Positions 33,740 through 40,716 of a DNA stretch of 41,874 bases are shown here, piece by piece (the stretch's first letter is position 1; every line of letters starts with the position of its first letter). The notes beneath the pieces were generated by a model that saw nothing but the letters and a program-made list of their open reading frames with translations, was not told the origin of the DNA and made no database searches. Source of the stretch: Pseudomonadota bacterium (GTDB taxonomy: Bacteria > Pseudomonadota > Gammaproteobacteria > Acidiferrobacterales > UBA6901); NCBI GenBank assembly GCA_021790335.1, contig JAJYEE010000021.1, forward strand, positions 1-41,874, written 5' to 3'. The translations under genes and the position numbers were made by a program.

Positions 33740-34562
33740 TCGACATCATCGCCGATCTTGCGGCGCGGCACGGATTCCAGCACGGCCAAGGCTTCGCGGG
33801 AGAGCGGCACCGTGCGCGCCGTCCCGTTCTTGGTCGTGGGCAGATGGGCGCTGCGCTGTTTGAGGTCTATGCGGTCCCAGGCAAGGCCCGCGATTTCCGA
33901 GCGGCGCATGCAGGTCGCGAGTGCAAAGCGAATCACCAGTGCGAACAGGTTGCCGGCGGCATCGAGCAACTGCGCCTCCTCCCCATCGTGAAGCCGCCGG
34001 TTGCGGCCCGCCGGCAGCCTCGGGCGAGCGGTCTTCGCGAGCGGCACGGGGTTGGTGAGGTATGACATACCCCAGGCGGTGCGGGCAACGGTATACAGGT
34101 GACTGATCGTCGCGAGATCGAGACGGATGGTATTGGCGCCTACACCGGACAGCCTTGTCGACCTTGATTTTCGCGAATTTCGCGCGGATTCATCGGTCTG
34201 GCGTTCGCGAATGCACTCCGCAATGTCGGTGCCACCGATGCGCGTCAGCGCGATCCGGGCAATGCGCCGCTTTTGAAGCGCCCGGAGCCGATTCCGCTCT
34301 GCCACCTGGGCTGTGGGCCGCCTTGCCCGGCAGGATTTCCCGTTCGTAGCGCTCCAGCGCTTCCCGCAGGAGCATGCGGTCGCCCCTCCGTGCGGTCCAC
34401 CCACTCGCTGCGGTCCATGACAGCCTCAACGCTCCGGGCCCATTCCATGGCCGCACTCTTGGTGTCGAATGTCCCGTACTTCGGGCGCTCACCGATACGA
34501 ATGATCTGGGCCTGCCAGACGATCCTGCCCGCTGGGCCAGAGCGTTTCCGGAATGTCGCCAT
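33740..34562 (-). pseudogene. Tyrosine integrase, multiply broken
   Basis: Remains of a phage/island integrase. The N-terminus starts at ATG 34562 (MATFRKRSG, GTFDTKSAAMEWARSVE), jumps to a second frame (LREALERYEREILPGKAA) and then to a third (VAERNRLRALQKRRIARIAL onward), so there are at least two frameshifts. The core with the first catalytic Arg (CMRRSEIAGLAWDRI) is present. The His-x-x-Arg and nucleophile Tyr are missing because the IS3 remnant begins near 33740. It reads away from a tRNA-Thr fragment 100 bases upstream, which was probably its attachment site. Confidence 0.85.
33798..34203 (-). repeat. Copy 2 of the 406-bp direct repeat
   Basis: Same sequence and orientation as 29976-30381. 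This copy is in its natural setting inside the integrase gene, so the left copy is the derived one. The pair flanks 3.4 kb that contains the IS21 end, the RHS fragment, higBA and the IS3 orfB. Recombination between the repeats would delete that block. Confidence 0.9.
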
Positions 34563-34661
34563 CCTCCTCTCCTGCCATAACTGCCTATGGCAAGGCTATG
34601 GCAAAACCCAGTCGGATGGCAAGTTTGGGTGGGTTAACCTATCATAACTACTTGATTTTAT

Positions 34662-34708
34662 TGGTGCCGGTGACCGGAGTCGAACCGATGACCTACTGAT
34701 TACGAATC
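34662..34708 (-). other. 3' fragment of a tRNA-Thr(CGT) gene, attachment site remnant
   Basis: On the minus strand this 47-nt piece reads GATTCGTAATCAG, TAGGTC, then a T-arm TCGGTTCGACTCCGG-like sequence and an acceptor end CACCGGCACCA with encoded CCA. It covers the anticodon loop (CGT, threonine), variable loop, T-arm and 3' acceptor strand. The bases before it do not form the D-arm or the 5' acceptor strand, so it is not a working tRNA. Such 3' tRNA copies are left by integrative elements. The neighbouring integrase supports this. Confidence 0.75.
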
Positions 34709-34918
34709 GCCAAACGATGCGTTATCGTCCGCTTCCATACATATAAGTGCATGATCTGCAATAACTTTATTATGTATCAAAATGTATCATGGCGCACTGG
34801 AGCGCAACACAATTACAGCAGGATTACAGCGCAGTTTGCTTGCATTACCTGTCCGCACCTCACTCTCGACGAGGAGGTGCTGAAGGGCGTTTCTCAGAAA
34901 ATTTGGCCGACAATGATC

Positions 34919-34947
34919 TTGTCCACTTGTAACATATAAGTTACACT
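34919..34947 (+). promoter_or_regulatory. Promoter and palindromic operator of the second toxin-antitoxin pair
   Basis: TTGTCC (34919-34924), 17 bases, and TACACT (34942-34947). A palindrome GTAAC-ATATAA-GTTAC (34929-34944) lies across the spacer and the -10, a natural site for repression by the antitoxin. The -10 ends six bases before ATG 34954, so the message may be leaderless; no Shine-Dalgarno sequence is visible. The stretch 34709-34918 before it is AT-rich and holds no recognisable gene. Confidence 0.6.
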
Positions 34948-34953
34948 ATTCGC

Positions 34954-35277
34954 ATGTTCGAGTTGTTCCGCTACCAGACGGAGGATGGCAGCGAGCCGTT
35001 CACCGAATGGCTCCGATCCTTGCGCGACAGCCAGGCCAAAGCGCGCATTCTGGCCCGGCTTGAACGGCTCGAGGCTGGTAATTTTGGCGATTGCGAACCG
35101 TGCGGGGCCGGAGTATCGGAGCTGCGCATTCACTGGGGTGCGGGGTACCGCGTCTACCACGCCCGGGTCGGCCGAACCGTGATCCTGCTGCTCGTTGGCG
35201 GAGACAAGCGCACGCAGCAGCGTGATATTGCCCGGGCGATCGAGTACCTGCGGGACTTCAAGAGGAGACAGCGATGA
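34954..35277 (+). CDS. RelE/HigB-like toxin, phage Gp49-like (addiction-module killer family)
   Basis: A 107-residue type II toxin of the Gp49-like addiction-module killer family, a RelE-superfamily fold. Family features are FTEWLRSLRDSQAKARILAR, RLERLEAGNFGDCEPCGAGV, ELRIHWGAGYRVYHARVG and VILLLVGGDKRTQQRDIARA. These proteins are thought to cut mRNA at the ribosome. The stop overlaps the next start by ATGA. It lies 246 bases from the tRNA fragment, typical cargo of integrated elements. Confidence 0.92.
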   Translation: MFELFRYQTEDGSEPFTEWLRSLRDSQAKARILARLERLEAGNFGDCEPCGAGVSELRIHWGAGYRVYHARVGRTVILLLVGGDKRTQQRDIARAIEYLRDFKRRQR

Positions 35278-35588
35278 GCAAGACCAAGGCAGCGGTTTCC
35301 CACCGCGCACGGCTGATCGAGGAGCTGCGCGCGGATCCGAAACTCGCGCGCGCCTACCTCGCCGCGGCGATCGAGGACGACGATCCGCGCGTGCTGCTGG
35401 CCGCGCTGCGGACGGTCGTCGAGGTCCGCGGGATGGCGCGGGTGGCCGAGGCCGCCGGTATGCCGCGCGAAAGCCTCTACCGCGCGCTTTCGCCGAAGGG
35501 TAATCCCCGTCTGACTACCTTGCTCGCCGTGATCCATGCGGCGGGTTTCCGGCTGGCGCTGTCGGAACGCCGGCGCCGGGCGGCTTGA
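35274..35588 (+). CDS. HTH antitoxin, addiction-module antidote family
   Basis: A 104-residue partner antitoxin. Residues 15-45 are helical and acidic (DPKLARAYLAAAIEDDDPRV), and a HigA-like helix-turn-helix follows (GMARVAEAAGMPRESLYRAL, then SPKGNPRLTTLLAVIHAAG). It would neutralise the toxin and repress the promoter at the GTAAC palindrome. Translation is coupled to the toxin gene by the ATGA overlap. Bases 35589-35818 hold no gene I can support. Confidence 0.92.
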   Translation: MSKTKAAVSHRARLIEELRADPKLARAYLAAAIEDDDPRVLLAALRTVVEVRGMARVAEAAGMPRESLYRALSPKGNPRLTTLLAVIHAAGFRLALSERRRRAA

Positions 35589-35818
35589 TTTTCGGGTCGA
35601 TTGGCCACGTCACGTTTTATTGCATTGCCGCTCAAGGGATGCTCGGTCGGCCGCGAACCGTTGAGGCGCATGATCTTGATGCGCTTATCCTCGAGCTTCA
35701 CATGATTACGGTGGGTGTGGGTGACCTTACTCACCCGAAGCCCGTGCTTGAACATGATGTGGAGTGGCGCGTCAAAAATATCCGCAAAGAATCGGGTCTT
35801 TCACGGATCGATAACGCT

Positions 35819-36070
35819 CTACTCCACATAAATTCCTACACCACATAAATCGATGGCGAGCAGATCGGGAAGCGGCCGCTGCGCCAGGCTGATCTGTCCG
35901 TTGCGGATGGCACGGCGCGCAGTCCAGTAGGACCCCCTTGCAGCTTGGGCACCTCTCGACCCCATTCGGGCCGCGATGCCCGCCCAAGTTTCCCCGTTGC
36001 TCAATGCGGCGGCGATGGCGTCCAGGCGCTCGGCGTAGTGCCGGATCATCGGTGTCAGGGTGACGTCCAC
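35819..36070 (-). CDS. Small protein of unknown function, possible HTH
   Basis: An 83-residue protein that I believe is real because GTG 36070 sits five bases after a perfect AAGGAGGT. The centre, RLDAIAAALSNGETWAGIAA, is helical, then RMGSRGAQAARGSYWTARRA looks like the second half of a DNA-binding helix pair. Small proteins with this look occur on plasmids and integrative elements. No family is recognised. It stands alone between the toxin-antitoxin pair and an IS3 remnant, reading toward the former. Confidence 0.55.
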   Translation of the reverse strand: MDVTLTPMIRHYAERLDAIAAALSNGETWAGIAARMGSRGAQAARGSYWTARRAIRNGQISLAQRPLPDLLAIDLCGVGIYVE

Positions 36071-36311
36071 AGTGACCTCCTTCTGTCTGGTCTGTTTTCG
36101 TGGGAGCAGACATTGCTCCCCCTATATAGGGCGGCCTGCGTTCAGGCTCACCGTACGCTACGCCGTGTCTTTGCCGCGTGAAGGTCGGGTGTTCCTACGC
36201 GCGCTACGCGGTGCGTGCGCTGTCAAAGTCGTGGGGATTTTCGGGTTTATACGGATCTGTACGGTCTGCTCGGTGTGCATACGCCCTGGAATCAGGACGG
36301 CAGATCTCGAC

Positions 36312-36373
36312 GCTCACCTAACGCGGTGAGCTAGGGACCACACAATCGCACCTAAACGGTTGCGCTTGTGTGG
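36312..36373. other. Two tandem hairpins in the gap before the IS3 element
   Basis: GCTCACC (36312-36318) pairs with GGTGAGC (36325-36331). Then CCACACAATCGCA (36338-36350) pairs with TGCGCTTGTGTGG (36361-36373) with one mismatch. The second stem reaches into the IS3 end. They are the only structure found in the gene-free stretch 36071-36370 and could be terminators or remnants of a recombination site. Confidence 0.45.
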
Positions 36374-37363
36374 AGTTACCAGACTTTAATGGAGGCCTTT
36401 GCCCTGGCGCTTGTAGTTAGCCTCGTACTCGTCTGGGCTGACCCCCGATAGATGCGAATGTCGGCGCGATCGATTATAGAAGCTCTCAATGTAGTCAGAA
36501 ATATCTTCCGTTGCCAGCGCACGATTTTTGTAGATATGTTTTTTGATGCATTCTTTTTTCAGACTGCCGAAAAAGGATTCGGCTACCGCATTGACTGACT
36601 ATCCCAACAGTTTACTTTTCGGCTCATGCTGGGTCCAAGGTGGTTAGATCTGCAAAAGCGCTTCCAGGCGTCGCTACCGTATTGCGACCCTTGATCAGAA
36701 TGAATCAACGTTCCTCGTGGATGCCGGCGGCGTGTCGCCATCAGGAGAGCATCAAGAACGAGTTCGCGTTGAATAGTGGCACCTGTCGACCAACCGACTA
36801 TTTTGCGCGAAAACAGATCCATCACCACAGCCAAGTAAAGCCAGCCTTCCCATGTCCGAATGTACGTGATATCCGTCACCCAAGCCTTGTTGGGCTGCGA
36901 GACCGTAAACTGGCGCTGCAGCAGGTTAGGTATCAATACTGCTGGCTTGCCAGCTGATACTCGCTTAATGCGAAAGCCTCCCTGTGCTCTCAAACCGTTT
37001 TCCCGCATCAGGCGCGCTACACGGTGCTTGCTGCAGGTCTCACCAGCTTCGCGAAGATCGAGAAAAACGCGCGGTGCACCGTAAATACCATGACTGCGCT
37101 CAAAGGATGCGCGAATTAGACGAAGCAATCTGGCATCTTCCTGCGCGCGATCTGAGATCGGTTTCTTGAGCCATGCGTAGTAGCCGCTGGGGGAAATCTC
37201 CAGTAACCGGCACATAGCTTCAATACTGTAATGCTTCTTATTGGCCTCGATGAACTGATATGTAAGACGAACATGACTGCAACTTCGTTTCGCGACCATG
37301 TAGTACCTCCCATGGGGCGTGAAATTCTAGAGTTTAACTCTCCATTAAATACTGGGAACTCCA
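36371..37363 (-). mobile_element. IS3-family element with both terminal repeats, orfA deleted
   Basis: The two ends are inverted copies. The left end reads TGGAGTTACCAGACTTTAAT (from 36371); the right end, on the minus strand from 37363, reads TGGAGTTCCCAGTATTTAAT; both continue TGGAG, so they differ at only a few positions over 25 bases. The element is 993 bp, short for IS3 (1.2-1.5 kb). Only 64 bases precede the orfB frame, so orfA has been lost. It is inserted into the ISL3 pseudogene at its right side. Confidence 0.8.
36386..37299 (-). pseudogene. IS3 transposase OrfB, broken by an 8-bp insertion
   Basis: A DDE transposase reading MVAKRSCSHVRLTYQFIEAN, with HTH_21 (HYSIEAMCRLLEISPSGYYA) and catalytic Asp residues in AWVTDITYIR and IHSDQGSQYG. 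After NCWD the frame is lost at 36588-36595, where AGTCAGTC, two copies of AGTC, separates GAT from AAT. Removing the eight bases restores WDNAVAESFFGSLKKE, with the catalytic Glu, and the rest to the stop at 36386. The start MVAKR follows GGGAGG and may be the first codons of the deleted orfA fused to orfB. Confidence 0.85.
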
Positions 37364-37998
37364 GTGTGCCATCGCTGCTGGCTGGGGCCCCGCCCTCTCC
37401 ATCCGTCCCGGTCCCCGCGCTTAGGCACGACGTCGAGGACCCGGCGGTCTGTGATGTCATGCAGCACCGAGACGTAGTCGTGCCCCCTGCCGAAGCTTTT
37501 CTCATCAAGCCCAGCGCAGGTCAGACCCTCGAGCGAGCGCCGATCAAGACCACGTGCCACGGCGCACTCCATGATACGGTCCACCTGATCCCAGGAAAGC
37601 GCCGTGAGCCGTTGGGCCTGGACTTTGCTGCGTACCGCCTTCAGGGCCTGAACGGCAAAGGCCTCAAAGAGTTCGGTAAAGCGGAGGTGTTCGCAGGCCC
37701 AGGCGACCTGCGCCTGCTTCACCCGCACGTGGAGCAGTTGACGCGCGGGACGTCAGCCGTGATGAACGTCTTCCACGGCATCGTGTTGAGATGCCGCCAG
37801 CGCCGGGGCCGACTGCCATGGCGCGGAACGCCCTGTCCGCAGCTCAGGCAGACCAGCGGTATCTGCGATCGCCCAAGCAACCTCCACGGCAATCTCCCCA
37901 AGCGGGCGGTCGGCGGAGGCTGGGGCAATGTTCGCCGCACTCACCTCCCAGGGTGCCGTCAGACCCAGAAGCATTTGATAGAGCTCGGCATCGCGCAT
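37364..37998 (-). pseudogene. ISL3-family transposase, truncated and frameshifted
   Basis: Pieces of an ISL3 transposase in three frames. The start at ATG 37998 is MRDAELYQMLLGLTAPWEV. A second frame carries the zinc-ribbon part (VCLSCGQGVPRHG, RRWRHLNTMPWKTFITADVP). A third frame has VAWACEHLRFTELFEAFAVQ to the catalytic-domain start GLDEKSFGRGHDYVSVLHD. Two frameshifts lie near 37880 and 37735. The gene ends where the IS3 element begins at 37363, so most of the catalytic domain is gone. Confidence 0.8.
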
Positions 37999-38144
37999 AG
38001 GGGCGCGATACTCGCAAGGCGGCGGGGTGTAGGCAAGATCGCCTCTGCCCACACGATTCCCTCAAGAGCCAACTAAGAGAGCTATCGACTGAAAAAAACG
38101 CAAAGCGGGACTTCTCGGCAAGGAGCCGAAGGTCGAGGAATCGG

Positions 38145-38733
38145 TCAACACCGTCCCCGGCGAATAGGTGACATTTTTACCCGGCGGAAAGTGGACAAAT
38201 CAGATTGGCGTTGACAGTAGCTCGTCGAGAGAATCGAGACTGGTTCCGGAGAGCCGTGAATGTACCTCTTGCCGACAAAGTCGCACGCCTGATGAATGCG
38301 CCCGAGCCCAACAATTGCCTTGATCGGGAAGCGCTGGCGTTTGACGATGTTCTTGCCCCGCGAGCGTTTTTTCGGTGCGTGGGATTGCAGTCTTGCCCGG
38401 CGCACCGATTCGTTGATGAACCACAGGGAAGGTGGCGGCGCCGAAGGATAGCGCTTCACGTAATCCATCTGCACGTAGGGCGCACCGACGAAATACTTTT
38501 GCCGATCGATGCGCACTTGCTTCAAGGCGATCACCCGGTCGCGCACCTCGGGGGTATGTCGGCGCAGCGCCCCCTTGCTCCAACCACGACCGTCGCGATA
38601 TTGGGGCTGCTTGAACCAGCCAACAAGAGTGGCCCGGCGCACACTGAGCCGTCGCGCAATCTCCGCCGTGTTGACGTTCTGGCACTTGAGCTCGAGGGCT
38701 TGTGCGAACTTTTTTGGCTTCGTCTTGCTTCAT
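38145..38733 (-). pseudogene. Integrase-core-type transposase, truncated, frameshift in A6 tract
   Basis: The N-terminal half of a transposase. ATG 38733 starts MKQDEAK. At the run of six A residues (38710-38715) the frame must shift to continue as KFAQALELKCQNVNTAEIAR, an HTH, and then RRATLVGWFKQPQYRDGRGW. The later part has YVQMDYVKRYPSAPPPSLWF and KKRSRGKNIVKRQRFPIKAI, and then loses similarity near 38210. It resembles transposases with an RYP-rich integrase core, but I cannot name the family with certainty. The A6G slippery run could be a programmed site, but an extra A is the simpler reading. The 3' half is missing. Confidence 0.7.
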
Positions 38734-38875
38734 CGCGAAAACCTCCTCAACCAATACTCCGCGCGAATACGCCATGACATCGCAAAACCACTGTCAATTC
38801 CATCCTCGAATGCCGAGTCGAGGGGGTGTACGGTTTTATTCCAAAATCAGCCCTTATCCAATTGCCATTCATTGG

Positions 38876-39283
38876 TTAGATGTCTTTTTGAACAAGTATC
38901 ACGGCGCGTGGATTAATGATGTTAAAACTCCGTACCGGGACAATCCTCGGGTAGTATTTCCGAACGATCCAAATCAGGGGATCCCCGACGGCGATGAAGA
39001 CGATCATTATCAGCGACATCAGGCCAGCCGGGCCTTCCATCATTGGTACGCCCATTGATCCAGCCACCCGAAAGGCGAGGATGACGCCCAAGCCTATGAC
39101 CAACAACGCCGCTGGCATTAAGAGAATATTGACGAAGGGCATGTTCGACCACTGCGATCCGCTGAGAACTCCAGTTAACCGACCGATCAGAAAAAGAACG
39201 ACCAGCGTTATCGTGGCGGAAAGAACCCGAACCCCGTTCAAGTAAAAAGTTTCAATCCAATGTGTATCTGTGAGGATAGACAT
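38876..39283 (-). CDS. Small integral membrane protein, unknown function
   Basis: A 135-residue protein with three predicted membrane helices: VLSATITLVVLFLIGRLTGV (about 20-39), VNILLMPAALLVIGLGVILA (51-70) and LMSLIMIVFIAVGDPLIWIV (88-107). A short basic tail follows. ATG 39283 has GGAGG six bases upstream, so the gene looks real. No family is recognised. It lies between two transposase pseudogenes and may be cargo of a lost element. Confidence 0.65.
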   Translation of the reverse strand: MSILTDTHWIETFYLNGVRVLSATITLVVLFLIGRLTGVLSGSQWSNMPFVNILLMPAALLVIGLGVILAFRVAGSMGVPMMEGPAGLMSLIMIVFIAVGDPLIWIVRKYYPRIVPVRSFNIINPRAVILVQKDI

Positions 39284-39313
39284 GATTTCCTCCCTCTGCT
39301 GTTAGTTAAATGA

Positions 39314-39388
39314 CCCCGGCAAAGCCGGGGGCTTATTTTGTGAGCGCCTCAAAGGCGCGCATCACTCCGTGAGCCGCCTGAAGGCGGC
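39314..39388. repeat. Three tandem hairpins at one end of the IS200-type remnant
   Basis: CCCCGGC-AAA-GCCGGGG (39314-39330), GCGCCT-CAA-AGGCGC (39344-39358) and GCCGCC-TGAA-GGCGGC (39373-39388) follow one another at 13-14 base gaps. A close copy of the first, with an extra C-G pair, is found at 39896-39914 on the other side of the tnpA pseudogene. Terminal hairpins of this kind are the recognition sites of HUH transposases. Confidence 0.7.
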
Positions 39389-39822
39389 CACTACTCCACA
39401 GCTTCATTTGGTCGTAGCGTTCATCCTCGGCCTTCTGGCTTCGGATGTACGTCCCCACCATCACCTCGTCGAGCCCGACAGTGGAGACGAAATAACCGCG
39501 GGCCCAAAAGTTCTCGCGGGTGAAATTGCGTTACCGGCTACCGTATTCCCGGGCAATCTGAATGGCGCTCTTGTCCTTGAGGTAGCCCACGACATTCGAG
39601 ACGGCGTGCTTGGGCGGGATGCCGATGCACATGTGGGCGTGATCTGCCATGAGATGCTCCTCAACGATTTCGGATTCCTTGTGCTGGGCTATTTCGTGCA
39701 GCATCTCACCGAGCTACCTTCGTAACACCTCGAACACCTTGCTTTTCCTTCGTTTCGGTATAAACACCACATTGATATTTACAATCCCATCTGGTATGGC
39801 TCAGACTTTGATACTCTTTCAC
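39333..39822 (-). pseudogene. tnpA: IS200/IS605-family transposase TnpA, inactivated
   Basis: A single-strand HUH transposase gene starting at GTG 39822, eight bases after AAGGAG. It reads SHTRWDCKY and is then shifted by one base before VVFIPKRRKSKVFEVLRR. It is interrupted by TAG, resumes as LGEMLHEIAQHKESEIVEEH, and carries the HUH motif DHAHMCI. YLKDKSAIQIAREYGSR follows, then a TAA, and RENFWARGYFVSTVGLDEVM with the catalytic Tyr in TYIRSQKAEDE. One frameshift and two stops make it dead. Confidence 0.88.
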
Positions 39823-39895
39823 GTATGAATCTCCTTATCTTGGCGGAGATAGGAGATTCAAGGGCAACCGCGGTATAGGTCAAACCCGGGTGAGT

Positions 39896-39914
39896 CCCCC
39901 GGCAAAGCCGGGGG
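39896..39914. repeat. Hairpin at the other end of the IS200-type remnant
   Basis: CCCCCGGC-AAA-GCCGGGGG, an eight-pair stem, followed by CTTA. It is a longer copy of the hairpin at 39314-39330, in the same orientation, so the remnant spans roughly 39310-39920. Confidence 0.7.
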
Positions 39915-39928
39915 CTTACCTCTGTGAA

Positions 39929-40087
39929 TTACTTCAACTTTGTTTTGCAAATAGGACATTTTGTTATACCTGAATCAAATACACCGATTTTCAGGCAGCT
40001 TCGACACACAAAATGCCCTCTTTCACAAGTCTTGCCTCCCTCGACATCTTTGTCTTGACCGCATACGTCACAAATACGTTTTGGCAT
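39929..40087 (-). CDS. 52-residue zinc-ribbon/RING-like miniprotein
   Basis: A very small gene: ATG 40087 follows GAGGAG by eight bases and the stop is at 39929. The protein is built round four metal-binding pairs: C-x2-C at 6 and 9, Cys21 and His25, C-x2-C at 28 and 31, and C-x2-C at 44 and 47. That is the count for two zinc ions in a cross-brace or double-ribbon fold. It begins 13 bases after the terB-like stop, so the two form an operon. Base composition is AT-rich, unlike the core genes. A role as a regulatory or scaffold partner of the TerB-like protein is possible. Confidence 0.75.
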   Translation of the reverse strand: MPKRICDVCGQDKDVEGGKTCERGHFVCRSCLKIGVFDSGITKCPICKTKLK

Positions 40088-40100
40088 TGCAAGCTCTCCT

Positions 40101-40520
40101 CTACTGAAAGATAGATTTGTTGTTTTTTATGGAGACAATATTGACAATTCGTTCGATCTCCTCTTTGCTAATTTCAAAGGCCCTTACATAAGCTTCAAGA
40201 AGTTGTCGCTCAGCATCCGCAAGCACGCCGTCCGCCATTGCAATATCAATTAGATTTGCCATGGCTGATAGACGTTGTTCACTATTCATGGAATTGGCAG
40301 CTAGTGGTATGCATTCTTCTACGGACTTCATCTTCCAGGCTCTTACTGCTGAATCCCATGCATCTGTTCTACCGCTTCCGTCGAGACGGCGAATGATGGC
40401 TAACTCGTCATCATCTACATCTCCATCTATCGCGACCATAGTAATTGCTGATAACAGCAGCCCTGCCTGTGGAGTTAGCGAAATTTCTCTGCCACCACCA
40501 AGCTTGTCAAAAAGGCCCAT
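40101..40520 (-). CDS. TerB-like tellurite-resistance-family protein
   Basis: A 139-residue all-helical protein with two acidic metal-binding-type motifs typical of the TerB family: AIDGDVDDDELAII (30-43) and AMADGVLADAERQLL (94-108), each of the form DG-x4-5-E. ATG 40520 has AGGAGGT seven bases upstream. TerB-family proteins are tied to tellurite resistance and to stress and phage defence in association with membranes, but many members have no known role. No terA, terC, terD or terE is nearby. The AT-rich composition suggests transfer. Confidence 0.8.
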   Translation of the reverse strand: MGLFDKLGGGREISLTPQAGLLLSAITMVAIDGDVDDDELAIIRRLDGSGRTDAWDSAVRAWKMKSVEECIPLAANSMNSEQRLSAMANLIDIAMADGVLADAERQLLEAYVRAFEISKEEIERIVNIVSIKNNKSIFQ

Positions 40521-40562
40521 AGCTATTACCTCCTGTTAATTATCAATCATAAAGTTTGAGCC

Positions 40563-40590
40563 ACCGGCTTTAGCCGGTCAGCTTTAGCTG
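40563..40590. repeat. Paired palindromes downstream of the propeller gene
   Basis: ACCGGC-TTTA-GCCGGT (40563-40578) is followed immediately by CAGC-TTTA-GCTG (40579-40590). The shared TTTA loops and tandem order recall the ends of IS200/IS605-derived palindromic elements. They may also act as a terminator for the minus-strand genes to the right. Confidence 0.5.
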
Positions 40591-40712
40591 CGAAAATAGG
40601 CTGCACGAAAAGAGGTGCGGCATGGACTACAGGTATGGCAGTCATACAGTTTTTTCAAATTGAACACCAAATAATCTCCTTCCAGCATCTTGGTAATCGC
40701 CCTTGATTCCAT
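40584..40712 (-). CDS. Possible 42-residue Cys-rich protein
   Basis: An open frame from ATG 40712, five bases after the stop of the propeller gene, encoding 42 residues. The second half carries DCHTCSPC, with three cysteines and one histidine. It has no clear ribosome site apart from AAGGAT further up and ends inside a palindrome. It may be real and co-transcribed, or chance. I keep it because it is tightly spaced and its cysteines are clustered. Confidence 0.3.
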   Translation of the reverse strand: MESRAITKMLEGDYLVFNLKKLYDCHTCSPCRTSFRAAYFRS

Positions 40713-40716
40713 CGCG

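Noticed and set aside
32719-34404. Novel integrase-transposase fusion enzyme
   Set aside because: The integrase half is frameshifted upstream and lacks its catalytic Tyr, and an orfA tail in another frame marks the join as an insertion scar.
34662-34740. Complete tRNA gene
   Set aside because: Only the 3' part from the anticodon loop is present; no D-arm and no 5' acceptor strand pairs with CACCGGC.
35585-35848. An 87-codon plus-strand open frame after the antitoxin
   Set aside because: No ribosome site, overlap with the antitoxin stop, and no recognisable pattern; it covers DNA antisense to the end of a better supported gene.
38100-38180. IS end near 38155 (GGTGACATTTTTACC and GGAAAGTGGACA)
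   Set aside because: The sequence looks like a transposon end, but I found no matching inverted copy in the window, so I do not call it.
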